NCBI GenBank assembly: GCA_016703425.1
Contig: JADJCA010000002.1
Location: 620,001 to 684,000, forward strand
DNA length: 64,000 nt
Origin: Myxococcales bacterium
GTDB taxonomy: Bacteria; Myxococcota_A; Polyangia; Polyangiales; Polyangiaceae
Reading direction: 5' to 3'
Positions 17,841 to 26,517 of this stretch are shown piece by piece. Position 1 is the stretch's first letter. Each line of letters starts with the position of its first letter. The notes under the pieces were generated by a model. That model saw only the letters and a program-made list of their open reading frames with translations. It was not told the origin of the DNA and searched no databases. Made by a program: the position numbers and the translations under genes.

Positions 17841-19856
17841 CTACTTCAGCTCCACCTTCGGCGCGCTGGGCGTTGGCTTCGGCGCGCCGCCCAACGGCTT
17901 CGGCGCGCTGACCGATGGCGCCAGCGCTACCTGCAGAGGGGAGGCCGCGGGCGCGGCCACCACGGTAGACGGCACCGCCGCGGCGACCGGGGCCTTCTTC
18001 TTGGGCGCGGCCCGCGCGGCAACGATCGGCGGAGCGGCGCCGGTAGCGACGGTAGCGGTTGCCATCGATGGCGACGGCGATGGCGATTCGACGGCGGGCG
18101 CGAGCGTTGCCGCGTCCACGGAGGCCGCGGCCGCGGCCGGCGCCACGGTGTCGGCGGAAGCGCCGGGTCGGAGCCAAATGAACGCGACCGCCGCGACGCT
18201 GCCGAGGCCCGCCAAGAACACGAAAACGACGCCGACGAGGAGGCCCGCGTTGGTCGGCTTACGGCCGACGTGAGACGCGGGACCTGAGACGGGAAACGAC
18301 GGACCTGGCGGGGCGGACGCGTATGGGGGGAGCCCTCCGTGCAACCCGCTCGGGGGCGCACCGCTCGTCGTAGGGCGCGCATGCATGCCGGACCCGGGCT
18401 GCGGCTCGCGATGCACGCTGGGGGAGTGCATCGGCGCGACGGCAGGCGGCGTGCTCCGGTGGCCCGTGGGCTGCATCGCTTGGGCGTCGGCGCGTTGGGT
18501 CTGCGCAATCAACGCCGCGAGCTCGGGTGGCGGCCCCGAAAGGAGCGTCTGGGCGTGCGGATCGCGCGGAAGGTCGGAGAAGGCCATCCGCTGCGCATCC
18601 TGGCTCATCTTCTCGGTCCGCACGGCTTCCGCGGCTTCGTCGAACCTCGGGTGATCGTCACGCAACGTCGGCGAGCCAAAGGGCACAACGGGCGACGGGG
18701 CGGTCAGGCGGTGATCGGGGCCTGTCACCAGCGTCTTCGTTTGGGCGAAGTCCCTCGCCCCCGACGGCGGCATCGGAGCGCCAGGCATCGGCGAGGTCTG
18801 CGGCGGTGACGACGCGACGCCTTGCAAGGCAGCGAGCTGCGCCGGCGAAACGCTCACGGCCGCGTTGGAGGCAAGGCCCTGCTTCACGTCGGCTTCGCGG
18901 CGCAAGACCGCCTGCCGGACCGCGTCGGGCACGACGGCCGTGATGCCCGTGGCGTTGAGAGCCGCGCGGGCCGCAGCCGATGGCACCGGCTGGAGCACGT
19001 GCGAAAGCGCGCCGGCCAAATCTTGAGCGGAAGGAAAGCGCTCGTCCGGCAGGGGTCTCAGGCAGCGCATGACGGTGCGCGCCATCGCGTCGCTCACCTC
19101 CGGCCTGAGCGACTTGGGCGAGGGCACGGCGCCGGCGAGGATCATGCGAACACGATCGTCGAGGTGCAGATCCTCGTGGGGCACCTTGCCCGTCAGCAAC
19201 TGGAAGAGGATAACTCCGAGCGAGAAGATGTCGGCGCGACCGTCGACCTTCGCGGCGCGCTCCCACTGCTCGGGCGCCATGTACTTGGGGGTACCGAGCG
19301 TCGTGGCCACGTTCGTGAGTGGCGCCATCGACCCGGGCCCAAGCGAGCTCTCGAGTTTCGCGAGACCAAAATCGAGGACCTTCACGCATGGCGTCCCCGC
19401 CGCGTTGGTCGTGAGAAAGAGGTTGGCGGGCTTGAGGTCGCGATGCACGATCCCAAGGGCGTGAGCCTCCGCCAAGGCCTCGCACGCTTGCCCCACGTAG
19501 GTGGCGGCCTCGCGCTCGGAGACGAAGCCGCGCTCCGCGATGAGATCCGCGAGGGTCTTTCCCTCAAGCATCTCCATGACCAGGAAGAGATCGCCGTCGG
19601 GCAGCTCGCCCAAGTCCAGCATGCGAACGGCATACTCGCTGCGGAGCGAAAACATCGCCTGGGCTTCGCGCTTGAAGCGCTCTCGCGCTTCGCGTTCGCC
19701 GAGCGCCCAGGGCCGCACGAACTTGAGCGCCACCTGGCGACCGAGCGCCAGGTGCGTGGCCGCGTAGACGATGGCCATCCCGCCTTCGCCGAGGCGGCGT
19801 TCGATGCGGTACTTGCCGCCGATGAGGTCGCCAACGTTCGGCGCGGGACCGGCCAT
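17841..19856 (-). CDS. Membrane Ser/Thr kinase with long proline-rich region and one TM helix, 671 aa
   Basis: The kinase domain occupies about residues 15-285: glycine loop GEGGMA, VALK with Lys45, HRDLKPAN (138-145), DFG (162-164) and APEQ. About 250 residues of Pro/Ser/Gln-rich, probably disordered sequence follow. One helix near 536-560 comes next, then an Ala/Pro-rich tail with several SPSPS and PKKK stretches that would lie outside the inner membrane. ATG 19856 was chosen; a GTG one codon upstream is equally possible. No ligand-binding domain is recognised in the tail. The long linker between kinase and membrane is typical of myxobacterial Pkn proteins. Targets are unknown. Confidence 0.92.
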   Translation of the reverse strand: MAGPAPNVGDLIGGKYRIERRLGEGGMAIVYAATHLALGRQVALKFVRPWALGEREARERFKREAQAMFSLRSEYAVRMLDLGELPDGDLFLVMEMLEGKTLADLIAERGFVSEREAATYVGQACEALAEAHALGIVHRDLKPANLFLTTNAAGTPCVKVLDFGLAKLESSLGPGSMAPLTNVATTLGTPKYMAPEQWERAAKVDGRADIFSLGVILFQLLTGKVPHEDLHLDDRVRMILAGAVPSPKSLRPEVSDAMARTVMRCLRPLPDERFPSAQDLAGALSHVLQPVPSAAARAALNATGITAVVPDAVRQAVLRREADVKQGLASNAAVSVSPAQLAALQGVASSPPQTSPMPGAPMPPSGARDFAQTKTLVTGPDHRLTAPSPVVPFGSPTLRDDHPRFDEAAEAVRTEKMSQDAQRMAFSDLPRDPHAQTLLSGPPPELAALIAQTQRADAQAMQPTGHRSTPPAVAPMHSPSVHREPQPGSGMHARPTTSGAPPSGLHGGLPPYASAPPGPSFPVSGPASHVGRKPTNAGLLVGVVFVFLAGLGSVAAVAFIWLRPGASADTVAPAAAAASVDAATLAPAVESPSPSPSMATATVATGAAPPIVAARAAPKKKAPVAAAVPSTVVAAPAASPLQVALAPSVSAPKPLGGAPKPTPSAPKVELK

Positions 19857-20045
19857 CACTGAACCCTATCCCACGTCGCCGTTGGCGGGCAGGCCCATGC
19901 CTCGACGCATGCGTCCCGACGACAAGGTGCCGAAACCGTCGGCCGACGGGCTCTCAAACCCTTGCGACGGGGAGCCGGCGCTGATATCCGTTCGCCCCCT
20001 CAATTGCCCCGCAAGTCATCTTGCGGCCCCTCGAAAGGTCTCGCC

Positions 20046-20480
20046 ATGAAGAGCCCCCTCGCTACCGTCAAAGAAAAGTTTGGTGACAAGGCCAAGCTCG
20101 TCGCCGCCGTCGAGAAGTTCACGACCGACGAACTTTGGGTCAACCGCACCAACAAGGCCAAGGGGCTCGCGCACGTCTCCAATGCCCAGCTCTTGCGGTT
20201 GCACGCCATCTTCTCGACGGTGAAGGAGAAGTTCGGCACCCGCGACAAGCTCATCGACGCGATCATCGAGCTTGAGAAGCGCACCAAGGACGCCGGGTAC
20301 CGCACACGCGTCGCCGCCTACCCGGTGCCGCGCCTCTGGGACATGTACCGCTCGGTCTCCAAGCGCACGGCGCCGGCAGCCGCCAAGAAGGACTCAGCGT
20401 CGGCCCCGAAGAAGGCGCCCGCCAAGAAGGCCGCGGCCAAGCCGGCGGCCGAGAAGAAAGCTGCCCCGAAAAAGAAGTGA
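20046..20480 (+). CDS. Repeat protein with Lys/Ala-rich histone-H1-like tail, 144 aa
   Basis: The folded part contains an internal duplication: TVKEKFG at residues 7-13 and again at 58-64, each followed by xxxKLxxAI/V. The last 35 residues are almost only Lys, Ala and Pro (PKKAPAKKAAAKPAAEKK), like the tails of bacterial histone H1-like proteins. AAAGG lies upstream of the ATG. It sits 36 bp before the arginine decarboxylase gene on the same strand. The tail suggests binding of nucleic acid or another polyanion, and the repeat domain may dimerise; both are inference. The function is unknown. Confidence 0.72.
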   Translation: MKSPLATVKEKFGDKAKLVAAVEKFTTDELWVNRTNKAKGLAHVSNAQLLRLHAIFSTVKEKFGTRDKLIDAIIELEKRTKDAGYRTRVAAYPVPRLWDMYRSVSKRTAPAAAKKDSASAPKKAPAKKAAAKPAAEKKAAPKKK

Positions 20481-20515
20481 CGCGATTTCGCCCCTGAACG
20501 CGGAGAGAAAAGCTC

Positions 20516-21124
20516 ATGGCCAAGCGCCCCATTGCTCCGGTCCCTGTCGCTGACACTGGCTTCCCCCACATGCACGACTTGTTCGTGCCGAAGGCCATCT
20601 TCTTTACGAGCGGCGTCGGCGTGCACAAAGACCGGCTGTCGTCGTTCGAGCTCGCGCTCCGCGACGCCGACGTGGAAATCGCCAACCTCGTCACCGTCAG
20701 CTCGATCTTTCCGCCTCACTGCAAGGAGATCAGCCGCAAGGAGGGCGTGCGCCTCATCAAGCCGGGGCAGATCGTCCACTGCGTGATGGCACGGCAAGAC
20801 ACGAACGAGCCGAACCGCCTCATCGCGGCCTCGATCGGTTTGGCGCGCCCCGCCGACGCCTCGAAGTACGGATACCTGTCGGAGCACCACAGCTATGGAG
20901 AGACGGCGAAGAAGGCCGGCGAATACGCCGAAGACCTCGCCGCAACGATGCTCGCCACGACGCTCGGCATTGAGTTCGATCCGGACAAGGCGTGGAACGA
21001 CCGCGAACAGGTCTTCAAGATGGAGAAGACCTTCCTGAAGACCCGCAACGTGGTGCAAAGCGCCGAAGGCGATCCCCGCGGCATTTGGTCCACGGTTGTG
21101 GCCATGGGCGTCTTCATCTTCTGA
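20516..21124 (+). CDS. pdaD: Pyruvoyl-dependent arginine decarboxylase, 202 aa
   Basis: The family pattern is clear: FFTSGVGVHKDRLSSFELAL (residues 29-48), then NLVTVSSIFPPHCKEI. In this family the proenzyme cuts itself between the two Ser of VSS, here Ser62 and Ser63, and the second becomes the pyruvoyl cofactor. The C-terminal part has GQIVHCVMAR, ADASKYGYLSEHHSYG and a terminal VVAMGVFIF. The product agmatine is the start of polyamine synthesis. The protein is slightly longer than the archaeal enzymes, with an extra N-terminal stretch and an insert before the end. It follows the Lys-tailed gene at 36 bp, an arrangement that may couple polyamine supply with a polycation protein. Confidence 0.93.
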   Translation: MAKRPIAPVPVADTGFPHMHDLFVPKAIFFTSGVGVHKDRLSSFELALRDADVEIANLVTVSSIFPPHCKEISRKEGVRLIKPGQIVHCVMARQDTNEPNRLIAASIGLARPADASKYGYLSEHHSYGETAKKAGEYAEDLAATMLATTLGIEFDPDKAWNDREQVFKMEKTFLKTRNVVQSAEGDPRGIWSTVVAMGVFIF

Positions 21125-21189
21125 CCTCCTGAGTCGAAGCCGCGCCGAACTTGGCCCACCACGCTGGGTCACGATATCCGGAGGCGGCC

Positions 21190-21561
21190 ATGCTCATCGA
21201 AGTCCAATCCTTCACGGGCGCCCTCACACCGGCACGGCACCGGCTCGTCACAACGGTGGCGACGGAGGCTCTTGTTTGGCTCAGCGACGCGGTCCGCGCC
21301 GTTTTCATTCGCGTACCAAGCGGCCCCCGCGCGGCCCCTGCGAGCCTGCGTCCAACAAGCGTCGTGGTCGTACTCAAAGACGGCCGGCGCTTCGACGCGC
21401 TGGCCGAGGAGCCGATTCTCGCCGACGCCCTCGAGCGCGCGTGCCACGACGTACGGCGCCAAATCGCCGACGCGCTGGGCCGGCCCCTGCGCCGTCGCCG
21501 CGGCGCGGCAGCGTCCCCCGATTCGCCGCTTGCGGGCGCCGAGCGCCGTCTGGCGCGCTGA
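21190..21561 (+). CDS. HPF/RaiA-like ribosome-associated protein (probable), 124 aa
   Basis: ATG 21190 has GGAGG 6 nt upstream. The chain starts MLIEVQSFTGALTPARHRLV and has strand-like VVVVLKDGRRFDALAEE followed by a long helix ILADALERACHDVRRQIADAL. The beta-alpha-beta-beta-beta-alpha order and the paired terminal helix match the HPF/RaiA (sigma54 modulation) fold that stabilises resting ribosomes. Sequence identity to classical members looks low and the end is Arg/Ala-rich. It could be a related small domain with another job. It lies 65 bp after pdaD and may share its transcript. Confidence 0.5.
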   Translation: MLIEVQSFTGALTPARHRLVTTVATEALVWLSDAVRAVFIRVPSGPRAAPASLRPTSVVVVLKDGRRFDALAEEPILADALERACHDVRRQIADALGRPLRRRRGAAASPDSPLAGAERRLAR

Positions 21562-21705
21562 CGCCGGCACCGCTTGCGTCAATCCTGCGAACGTTAGGCG
21601 CGTGACGCGCCGCGTCTTCATCGAATCGTTACACGTTTTCCCAGGGGCGACCTTGCGCCAAGCAGCCACGTCTGCCATTGGATGGGCGTGGAAGAGGGCG
21701 GGAAG

Positions 21706-21987
21706 ATGGTTGTCACGAAGATCGAAGGTCCGGTGGTCCGAGGCGTGTTTCCTACGCTTGACCGGGACGCGTCGCTCGAGGTCGCGCTGTCCAAGGTCCA
21801 CGATGCGGAGCGCGCCATCGGCGCGACGCTCGCCTCGGCGACGCCCACGGAAGCTCGTGCTCTCCGCATGGCCCTCGCGCTGGCGTCAAGCTTGGCCGAC
21901 GAGCTTGAGGGGTTGCTCGTCGCAAAGGGAGCGATGAGCAGTGAAACGCGCCTGCGCACGACCGTCCCGTCCGCGAACATCGCGTAG
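21706..21987 (+). CDS. Small protein of unknown function, 93 aa
   Basis: ATG 21706 with GAGG 8 nt upstream was preferred over ATG 21682, which has no ribosome site. The product is short and helical in its second half (ARALRMALALASSLADELEGLL), with a strand-like start MVVTKIEGPVVRGVFPTLDR. No signal peptide, membrane helix or motif is seen. It follows the HPF-like gene after about 145 bp. No function is assigned. Confidence 0.5.
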   Translation: MVVTKIEGPVVRGVFPTLDRDASLEVALSKVHDAERAIGATLASATPTEARALRMALALASSLADELEGLLVAKGAMSSETRLRTTVPSANIA

Positions 21988-22163
21988 AGCTGCCGTCGGC
22001 CCTTGGCTGGTGGCATGCAGCACGCTGGCAAGCTGCGACGAGGTGCGGGAGCCCGTTTGCGGTGCTCCGGTGGGCCCCGCCAGCAACGTCGCCGAATTTT
22101 AGGTCGTTGGCGGTGGCCCGCAACGGGGCACAGCTACACGCGGGCCTCGAACGTCTATCGACC

Positions 22164-22811
22164 TTAGCTTGGCGCGCTTGCCAATGGCAGCGCTGCCGCG
22201 CTCATGCGTGCAAACTGCACAAGCCTCCTCCCCTGCAACGCGGCGCCGGCGGCGATGACAAGCGGGGGCAGCACAAAGAGTGTCATCGCAGGTTCGGCGA
22301 CGAGGCAGATCAAGCCGAGGCAACCGGCGAGCGCTGCGACGACCAGGTACGCCCAAAAGGCCGCGAGCCCGGCGCCCTCGACGTCGTCCAGGGACTCCTC
22401 CGAGGAGACCAAGATCGCGTTGCCCGCACACCAGACGCGGTACGACGCGTACACGACCGGAAGGAGGAGCACGCCGAGCCCGTAGAGCGCGACGCCGCTT
22501 AGAAACGCGGCGAAGGCCGGGACGAAGAGCGTGCCGAACATGAACGCGCCAGCCGCCGCCCCGCGAACGTGGGCGGGAATCTCGTAGACGTAGCCGGGAA
22601 CAAGTGGCTGGTCTCGGTAGCCTGGCGAAGGACAGACGGGCGGCAACGGCGTCGCCCAACGCGCGGCGTGCCGCTTGAGCGCACGGCGATACGCGATCAC
22701 GGGCGCGACAAGGAGCGCAAGGGCGCTTACGAGGAAGAGCGCCGGCACACCCAAGGCGCCCGCCACGATCGCGGGGCACAGGGTCAGCGCGGCCAAGAGC
22801 CAAGGCGACAT
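22164..22811 (-). CDS. Multi-pass membrane protein of unknown function, 215 aa
   Basis: The start MSPWLLAALTLCPAIVAGAL was chosen because everything upstream in frame is charged. About six transmembrane helices are visible, arranged in pairs (about 3-40, 84-125, 155-195), with a short Pro-rich cytoplasmic loop containing PVCPSPGYRDQPLVPG. There is no catalytic motif. It is divergent from the DUF2505-like gene, and the gap is 81 bp. The function is unknown. Confidence 0.65.
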   Translation of the reverse strand: MSPWLLAALTLCPAIVAGALGVPALFLVSALALLVAPVIAYRRALKRHAARWATPLPPVCPSPGYRDQPLVPGYVYEIPAHVRGAAAGAFMFGTLFVPAFAAFLSGVALYGLGVLLLPVVYASYRVWCAGNAILVSSEESLDDVEGAGLAAFWAYLVVAALAGCLGLICLVAEPAMTLFVLPPLVIAAGAALQGRRLVQFARMSAAALPLASAPS

Positions 22812-22892
22812 CGCCGGGGTTAGACGCGCGAAAAGGCGGGGGCATTCCACGGCCGACCGAGCGCGCGAGAGCCGTGGTAACGTCGCGAAATC

Positions 22893-23407
22893 ATGGCGTC
22901 TCAATTCACCTGCCGAAACGAGTTTGACTGCGACGAGGCCACCTTCTGGGACACATGCACGTTCTCTGAAGAGTTTTGTCGAGCGCTGTACCTCGACGTC
23001 CTGCGCTTCCCCGGCTGGAAGGTGCTCGAACAAAGGATGAGGGCGGCATCCTCACGAGGCGCGTGCAGATCGACCCGCCGCTCGTGGGTCTGCCGGGCCC
23101 GGTGGCCAAACTGGTGGGCGACAAGTTCAGCTACGTCGAGGAGGGCCGCTTTGACCGCAAGACCAACCGCTACACCTTTTCGGTGAAGCCGAGCACGGCG
23201 GCCGACAAAGCGAAGACCGTCGGCGAGCTGTGGACCGAGAAGCTCGGCGACAAGCGATGCGCGCGCTCCGCGAAGGTCGAGGTCGACGTGAAGATCTTCA
23301 TGGTCGGCGGTCTCCTCGAGGAGAAGATCCTCTCAGACCTTCGCAAGTCCTACGACGAGACCGCCAAGTTCATTGGCAAGTACCTCAAGGACAAAGGTCT
23401 CGCCTGA
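22893..23407 (+). CDS. DUF2505-like START/SRPBCC-fold protein, frameshifted, about 171 aa
   Basis: The first frame starts MASQFTCRNEFDCDEATFWD and stays convincing to KVLEQ. The second frame takes over with DEGGILTRRVQIDPPLVGLP and runs to KYLKDKGLA at 23407. One extra A in the AAA run at 23032-23034 would join them as LEQKDEGGI with nothing lost. The fused chain resembles DUF2505, a helix-grip (START-like) family whose members bind hydrophobic ligands. Its signs here are an N-terminal cell-targeting strand, a central RRV-P-P pattern and a C-terminal amphipathic helix. A homopolymer sequencing error is the simplest reading. It converges with the GNAT gene after 4 bp. Confidence 0.75.
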
Positions 23408-23411
23408 ACGG

Positions 23412-23897
23412 CTAGCGCGCAGCCTTCGCGACGACCTTGCGGTACGTCACGAGGTCGACCCCGGGCCGGTAAAAGTCCGCGAAGACCGCGGCGCGCTCAT
23501 AGCCGATGGAGTCGTAGAAGGCGCGCGTCGCGTCGTACGCGTCGCTTCCCTCCGTCTCGACGCGCACGAGCAGCGCTCCGCGCTTGGTCAACTCCGCTTC
23601 CATGGCTGCCACGAGCGCGCGGCCGATGCCCTTGCCCTTGTCGGAGGGCCTTACGCAGACCCAATACAAGTCGTAGGTCCCCTGCGTCATCGCCGTGTGA
23701 CCGAAGCAGATGTAGCCGGTCGGCACTGCCGCCGTCTCCGCCACGAGCACCTCGTAGTCGCTGCCGCCTTCGAGCGCGCTGTCGATGAGCTCGAGCGCCA
23801 CCTCCGCTTCATCGGGGGTGAACTCCGCCGTTGCGGCGAGGATCTCAGCGAGGTGCGATCGATCCGCGCGCACCAGCTTGCGAATGCTGTTCGTCAC
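23412..23897 (-). CDS. GNAT-family N-acetyltransferase, 161 aa
   Basis: This is a standard GNAT fold with the acetyl-CoA loop VRPSDKGKGIGRALVAAME (motif A, Q/RxxGxG/A as KGKGIG at about 93-98) and the C-terminal YDATRAFYDSIGYERAAVFADFY. It should acetylate a small amine or a peptide N-terminus. The start is GTG with GGAGGA immediately upstream. It lies at the end of the ATP-grasp ligase gene with 53 bp of overlap, so the two are cotranscribed. The combination suggests the acetyltransferase acts on, or protects, the amino group of the ligase product, which is inference. Confidence 0.9.
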   Translation of the reverse strand: MTNSIRKLVRADRSHLAEILAATAEFTPDEAEVALELIDSALEGGSDYEVLVAETAAVPTGYICFGHTAMTQGTYDLYWVCVRPSDKGKGIGRALVAAMEAELTKRGALLVRVETEGSDAYDATRAFYDSIGYERAAVFADFYRPGVDLVTYRKVVAKAAR

Positions 23898-24954
23898 GCT
23901 CCTCCTTCATCCGTCGGCGCAACGAATACCGCCCCACGAGCCGCACCAGCGCCTCGTAGTCGATGCCCACAGCGCCCGCGGCGCGAGCCATGCCGGCAGT
24001 GGGCGAGAGATCGCAATTCGGGTTCACGTCGACCACGTAAGGGACGCCGTCGGGCGAAAGACGGATGTCGACGCGACCGTAATCGCGGAGACCGACGGCA
24101 CGAAAGGCCTCGAGCGCCACGCGCCGAACGCGGGCCGCGACGCTTGCCGGGAGCTCGGGATGCAGCACCGGTTGCGTGCCCTTGTACTCCGGCGAGTCGG
24201 CAGTCCACTTGGCGTCGTAGGACACGATCTTGGGGACACCCGCGGGGAGGAGCGCGAAATCGATCTCCGAGAGCGGCAACACGCGCGCGGACGGGAAGCC
24301 AAGTAGCGCGACGTTCAGCTCGCGACCGTCGATGAAGCGCTCGACGATGCACGGTTGACGATATTCGCGGACCACATCGGCGACGACGCTGCGGAGCGAC
24401 GCCTCGTCGTGGACGACGCTCCGCGACTGGATGCCGACGGAGCCGTCTTCGCGGACCGGCTTGACGATGACGGGAAACGGGAGCGAACACGGCGCGTCGG
24501 CGTGCGTCATCACGCATGACTCGGGCGTCGGTACGCCGGCTTCCACGAGCACCGCTTTGACGCGATCCTTGTGGAGCGAGAGGCTCAAGACCTCGGCGGG
24601 GCTCCCAGTGATGGGGAAGCCGAGCAGCTCGACGATGAGCGGCAGCGCGCTCTCGAGGCGGGCGTCGCCGCAGATCGACTCGCAGAGGTTGAACACGCTG
24701 TCGGGTTGAAACCGCACGAGACGATCGCGAAGCGACGTGAGGTCGCCATCGATGGGGATCAACTCCACGTCGGCGGGGCCGGCCGAGAGCGCATCGGACA
24801 CGGACCTCGCGACCGCTTCGACGTCGGCACGCGCCGCCCAGCCGGGATCGCCTTCGGGAGACGAGTCCGCGAAGTCGACGTTGTAGAGAATGGCGATCTT
24901 CAGTCGTTTGCGACGCCCTCGAGGGAGCGGCGACCTTGGCATTTGTTGCGTCAT
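23845..24954 (-). CDS. D-Ala-D-Ala ligase-like ATP-grasp enzyme, 369 aa
   Basis: The D-alanine-D-alanine ligase superfamily pattern is present: VFNLCESICGDARLE, a LLGFPITGSPAEVLSLSLHK binding segment, the ATP-grasp strand PFPVIVKPVREDGSVGI, VERFIDGRELNVALLG, and the Mg-binding end VDIRLSPDG..VVDVNPNCDL. It lacks the short chain length and some substrate residues of DdlB, so another carboxylate-amine ligation is likely. ATG 24954 was chosen; a second ATG four codons later is possible. The stop lies inside the GNAT gene. No peptidoglycan genes are nearby, so the substrate is unknown; peptide or amino-acid conjugation is inferred. Confidence 0.85.
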   Translation of the reverse strand: MTQQMPRSPLPRGRRKRLKIAILYNVDFADSSPEGDPGWAARADVEAVARSVSDALSAGPADVELIPIDGDLTSLRDRLVRFQPDSVFNLCESICGDARLESALPLIVELLGFPITGSPAEVLSLSLHKDRVKAVLVEAGVPTPESCVMTHADAPCSLPFPVIVKPVREDGSVGIQSRSVVHDEASLRSVVADVVREYRQPCIVERFIDGRELNVALLGFPSARVLPLSEIDFALLPAGVPKIVSYDAKWTADSPEYKGTQPVLHPELPASVAARVRRVALEAFRAVGLRDYGRVDIRLSPDGVPYVVDVNPNCDLSPTAGMARAAGAVGIDYEALVRLVGRYSLRRRMKEERDEQHSQAGARGSIAPR

Positions 24955-25049
24955 GCGGCTTTCATTTGCCAGCGAACACGCCGTACCTTCGCAATCTACA
25001 AGCGCGGAGATCGAGGTCAAGGAATGACTCGCGTGCTCACGATGAGGCC

Positions 25050-25757
25050 ATGACGAAACCGCCCGCGCACCGACACCGGCGTACCCTGCTCGGGCAAGCG
25101 TGGCTCGTGGTGAGAAAGGATCTCCTCATCGAGCTACGCACCAAGGAGATCGTCACGACGGCGGGTTTTTTCGCGGCGCTCATCGCGATCATCACGAGCG
25201 TGGCGTTCTCCACCGGGGCCGAGACCACCAAGCGCATCGCGCCCGGCGCCATGTGGGTCAGCATCGCGTTCGCCTCCGTGATGGCCCTTGGCCGAAGCTG
25301 GGGCCGGGAGCGAGAGGACGGCGCGCTGCTGGGCCTGCTCGCGTCTCCCCTCTCGCGCGGCGCCTTATTCCTCGGCAAGGCCCTCGGCGTGCTCGTCTTC
25401 GTTTTCGCGGTGGAGTGCATCGTAGTCCCGCTCGTGGCGCTGGTGTTCCACATCGATCTACCGCTGGTGGTGGGCCCGCTCCTGGTCTTCCTCTTGCTCG
25501 GCACGCTCGGCGTGGCCCTGACCGGCACGCTCTTCGGCGCCATGACCGCGCGAACCCGGGCGCGCGACCTCTTGCTCGCCGCGGTCCTCTTTCCCCTCAT
25601 CACGCCGGCACTGCTCTCCGGTGTGGCGGCGACGCGGGAGCTGCTCTCCGGTGCCGTCCTCTCCGAGCTCACGGACTACGTCCTCCTGCTTGGCGCGTTC
25701 GACGCCATCGGGCTCGCGCTCGGCGTGACGATGTTCGGCATGCTCGTCGACGATTGA
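25050..25757 (+). CDS. ccmB: CcmB-type ABC transporter permease (heme exporter protein B), 235 aa
   Basis: The chain begins with a cytoplasmic WLVVRKDLLIELRTKEIV and then shows six hydrophobic helices, with the family's GRSWGREREDGALLGLLASPLSRGALFLGK loop after helix 2. CcmB is the membrane half of the CcmAB transporter needed for c-type cytochrome maturation, through release of CcmE-heme. No ccmA, ccmC or ccmE lies in the window, so the ATPase partner would be encoded elsewhere. GAGG sits 4 nt before the ATG. It is divergent from the ATP-grasp gene. Confidence 0.85.
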   Translation: MTKPPAHRHRRTLLGQAWLVVRKDLLIELRTKEIVTTAGFFAALIAIITSVAFSTGAETTKRIAPGAMWVSIAFASVMALGRSWGREREDGALLGLLASPLSRGALFLGKALGVLVFVFAVECIVVPLVALVFHIDLPLVVGPLLVFLLLGTLGVALTGTLFGAMTARTRARDLLLAAVLFPLITPALLSGVAATRELLSGAVLSELTDYVLLLGAFDAIGLALGVTMFGMLVDD

Positions 25758-25905
25758 ACCGAGCGACAGCGGCTCGACGTTCGACGACACGTAGGCCGCG
25801 CACCCTGACGAGGCGGGCGAGGCCCAGCGGATCGAATCGATCCTCCGCCAACCACGGAATCGCCCGCAGTTGTCGAGCCCCGCTCGCGCATAAGCGTTGC
25901 AGCGG

Positions 25906-26517
25906 ATGAGCGAGATGGACAGTCCCCCTCCTGTCACACCGCTCCTCACGGACATCACCCCACAACAGCTCGCGCACTCGTGTCGGCAAGCAGGCCTCAG
26001 CTTTCTGCACGGCGCACTCAAGGGCTTTGGACCGCGAGGTCTCGACGACTGGCTCGACGGTCCCTACCGCGCCACCCTGAGGCAGCCGCGCGTCACTCCG
26101 TTGCCACGGACGCAGCGGCTCGCGGGTCTCGCCGGGGCGCTGGTGCGACTGGTCCGCACGGCCGTGATCGACAACGTTCGAGGCATGGCAGGCGGGGATT
26201 GGGGCCCCGTCGTCGACGCCATGCGGGTCGGTGCGATATTGCCGGCGCGAACGCCGGCGGGGGAGCTCGTCTGGACGCCGGTCGATGACGCCCAGCTGCG
26301 CCTCGATCACCGTGTTCGCGCACTCTTCGTGTGCGACTACCTCGTCGATGCCGACGCCTACGAGGAGCTGCTCAACATTTGCGTCGCCTGCTACCACATG
26401 GACTTCGACGGCAGCGGCCGCGCGTGCACGCGGTGCGTCCCCGAATCACGCGTCAGCGTGGTCCGTAGTCGGGGCGTCTTCGGCGCGAACGTGGCGGCGA
26501 AGAAAGCGGTGCGCTAG
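25906..26517 (+). CDS. Unknown protein with paired CxxC near the C-terminus, 203 aa
   Basis: ATG 25906 was taken as start; a TTG at 25897 and an ATG at 25915 are also in frame. The N-terminal half is helical and hydrophobic but has no clear membrane helix (LAGLAGALVRLVRTAVIDNV). The C-terminal part holds CVACYHMDFDGSGRACTRC, two CxxC pairs 13 residues apart, as in a small zinc ribbon or a redox centre. The gene ends 3 bp past the stop of the convergent FAD gene. No family was recognised. Confidence 0.6.
   Translation: MSEMDSPPPVTPLLTDITPQQLAHSCRQAGLSFLHGALKGFGPRGLDDWLDGPYRATLRQPRVTPLPRTQRLAGLAGALVRLVRTAVIDNVRGMAGGDWGPVVDAMRVGAILPARTPAGELVWTPVDDAQLRLDHRVRALFVCDYLVDADAYEELLNICVACYHMDFDGSGRACTRCVPESRVSVVRSRGVFGANVAAKKAVR

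Noticed and set aside
21988..22163. Terminator or small RNA between convergent genes
   Set aside because: No stem longer than five base pairs and no T-run could be found by eye.
22893..23407. Two separate small genes instead of one
   Set aside because: The second frame begins inside a fold and lacks a start with a ribosome site; one base in an A-run joins both into a normal-length protein.
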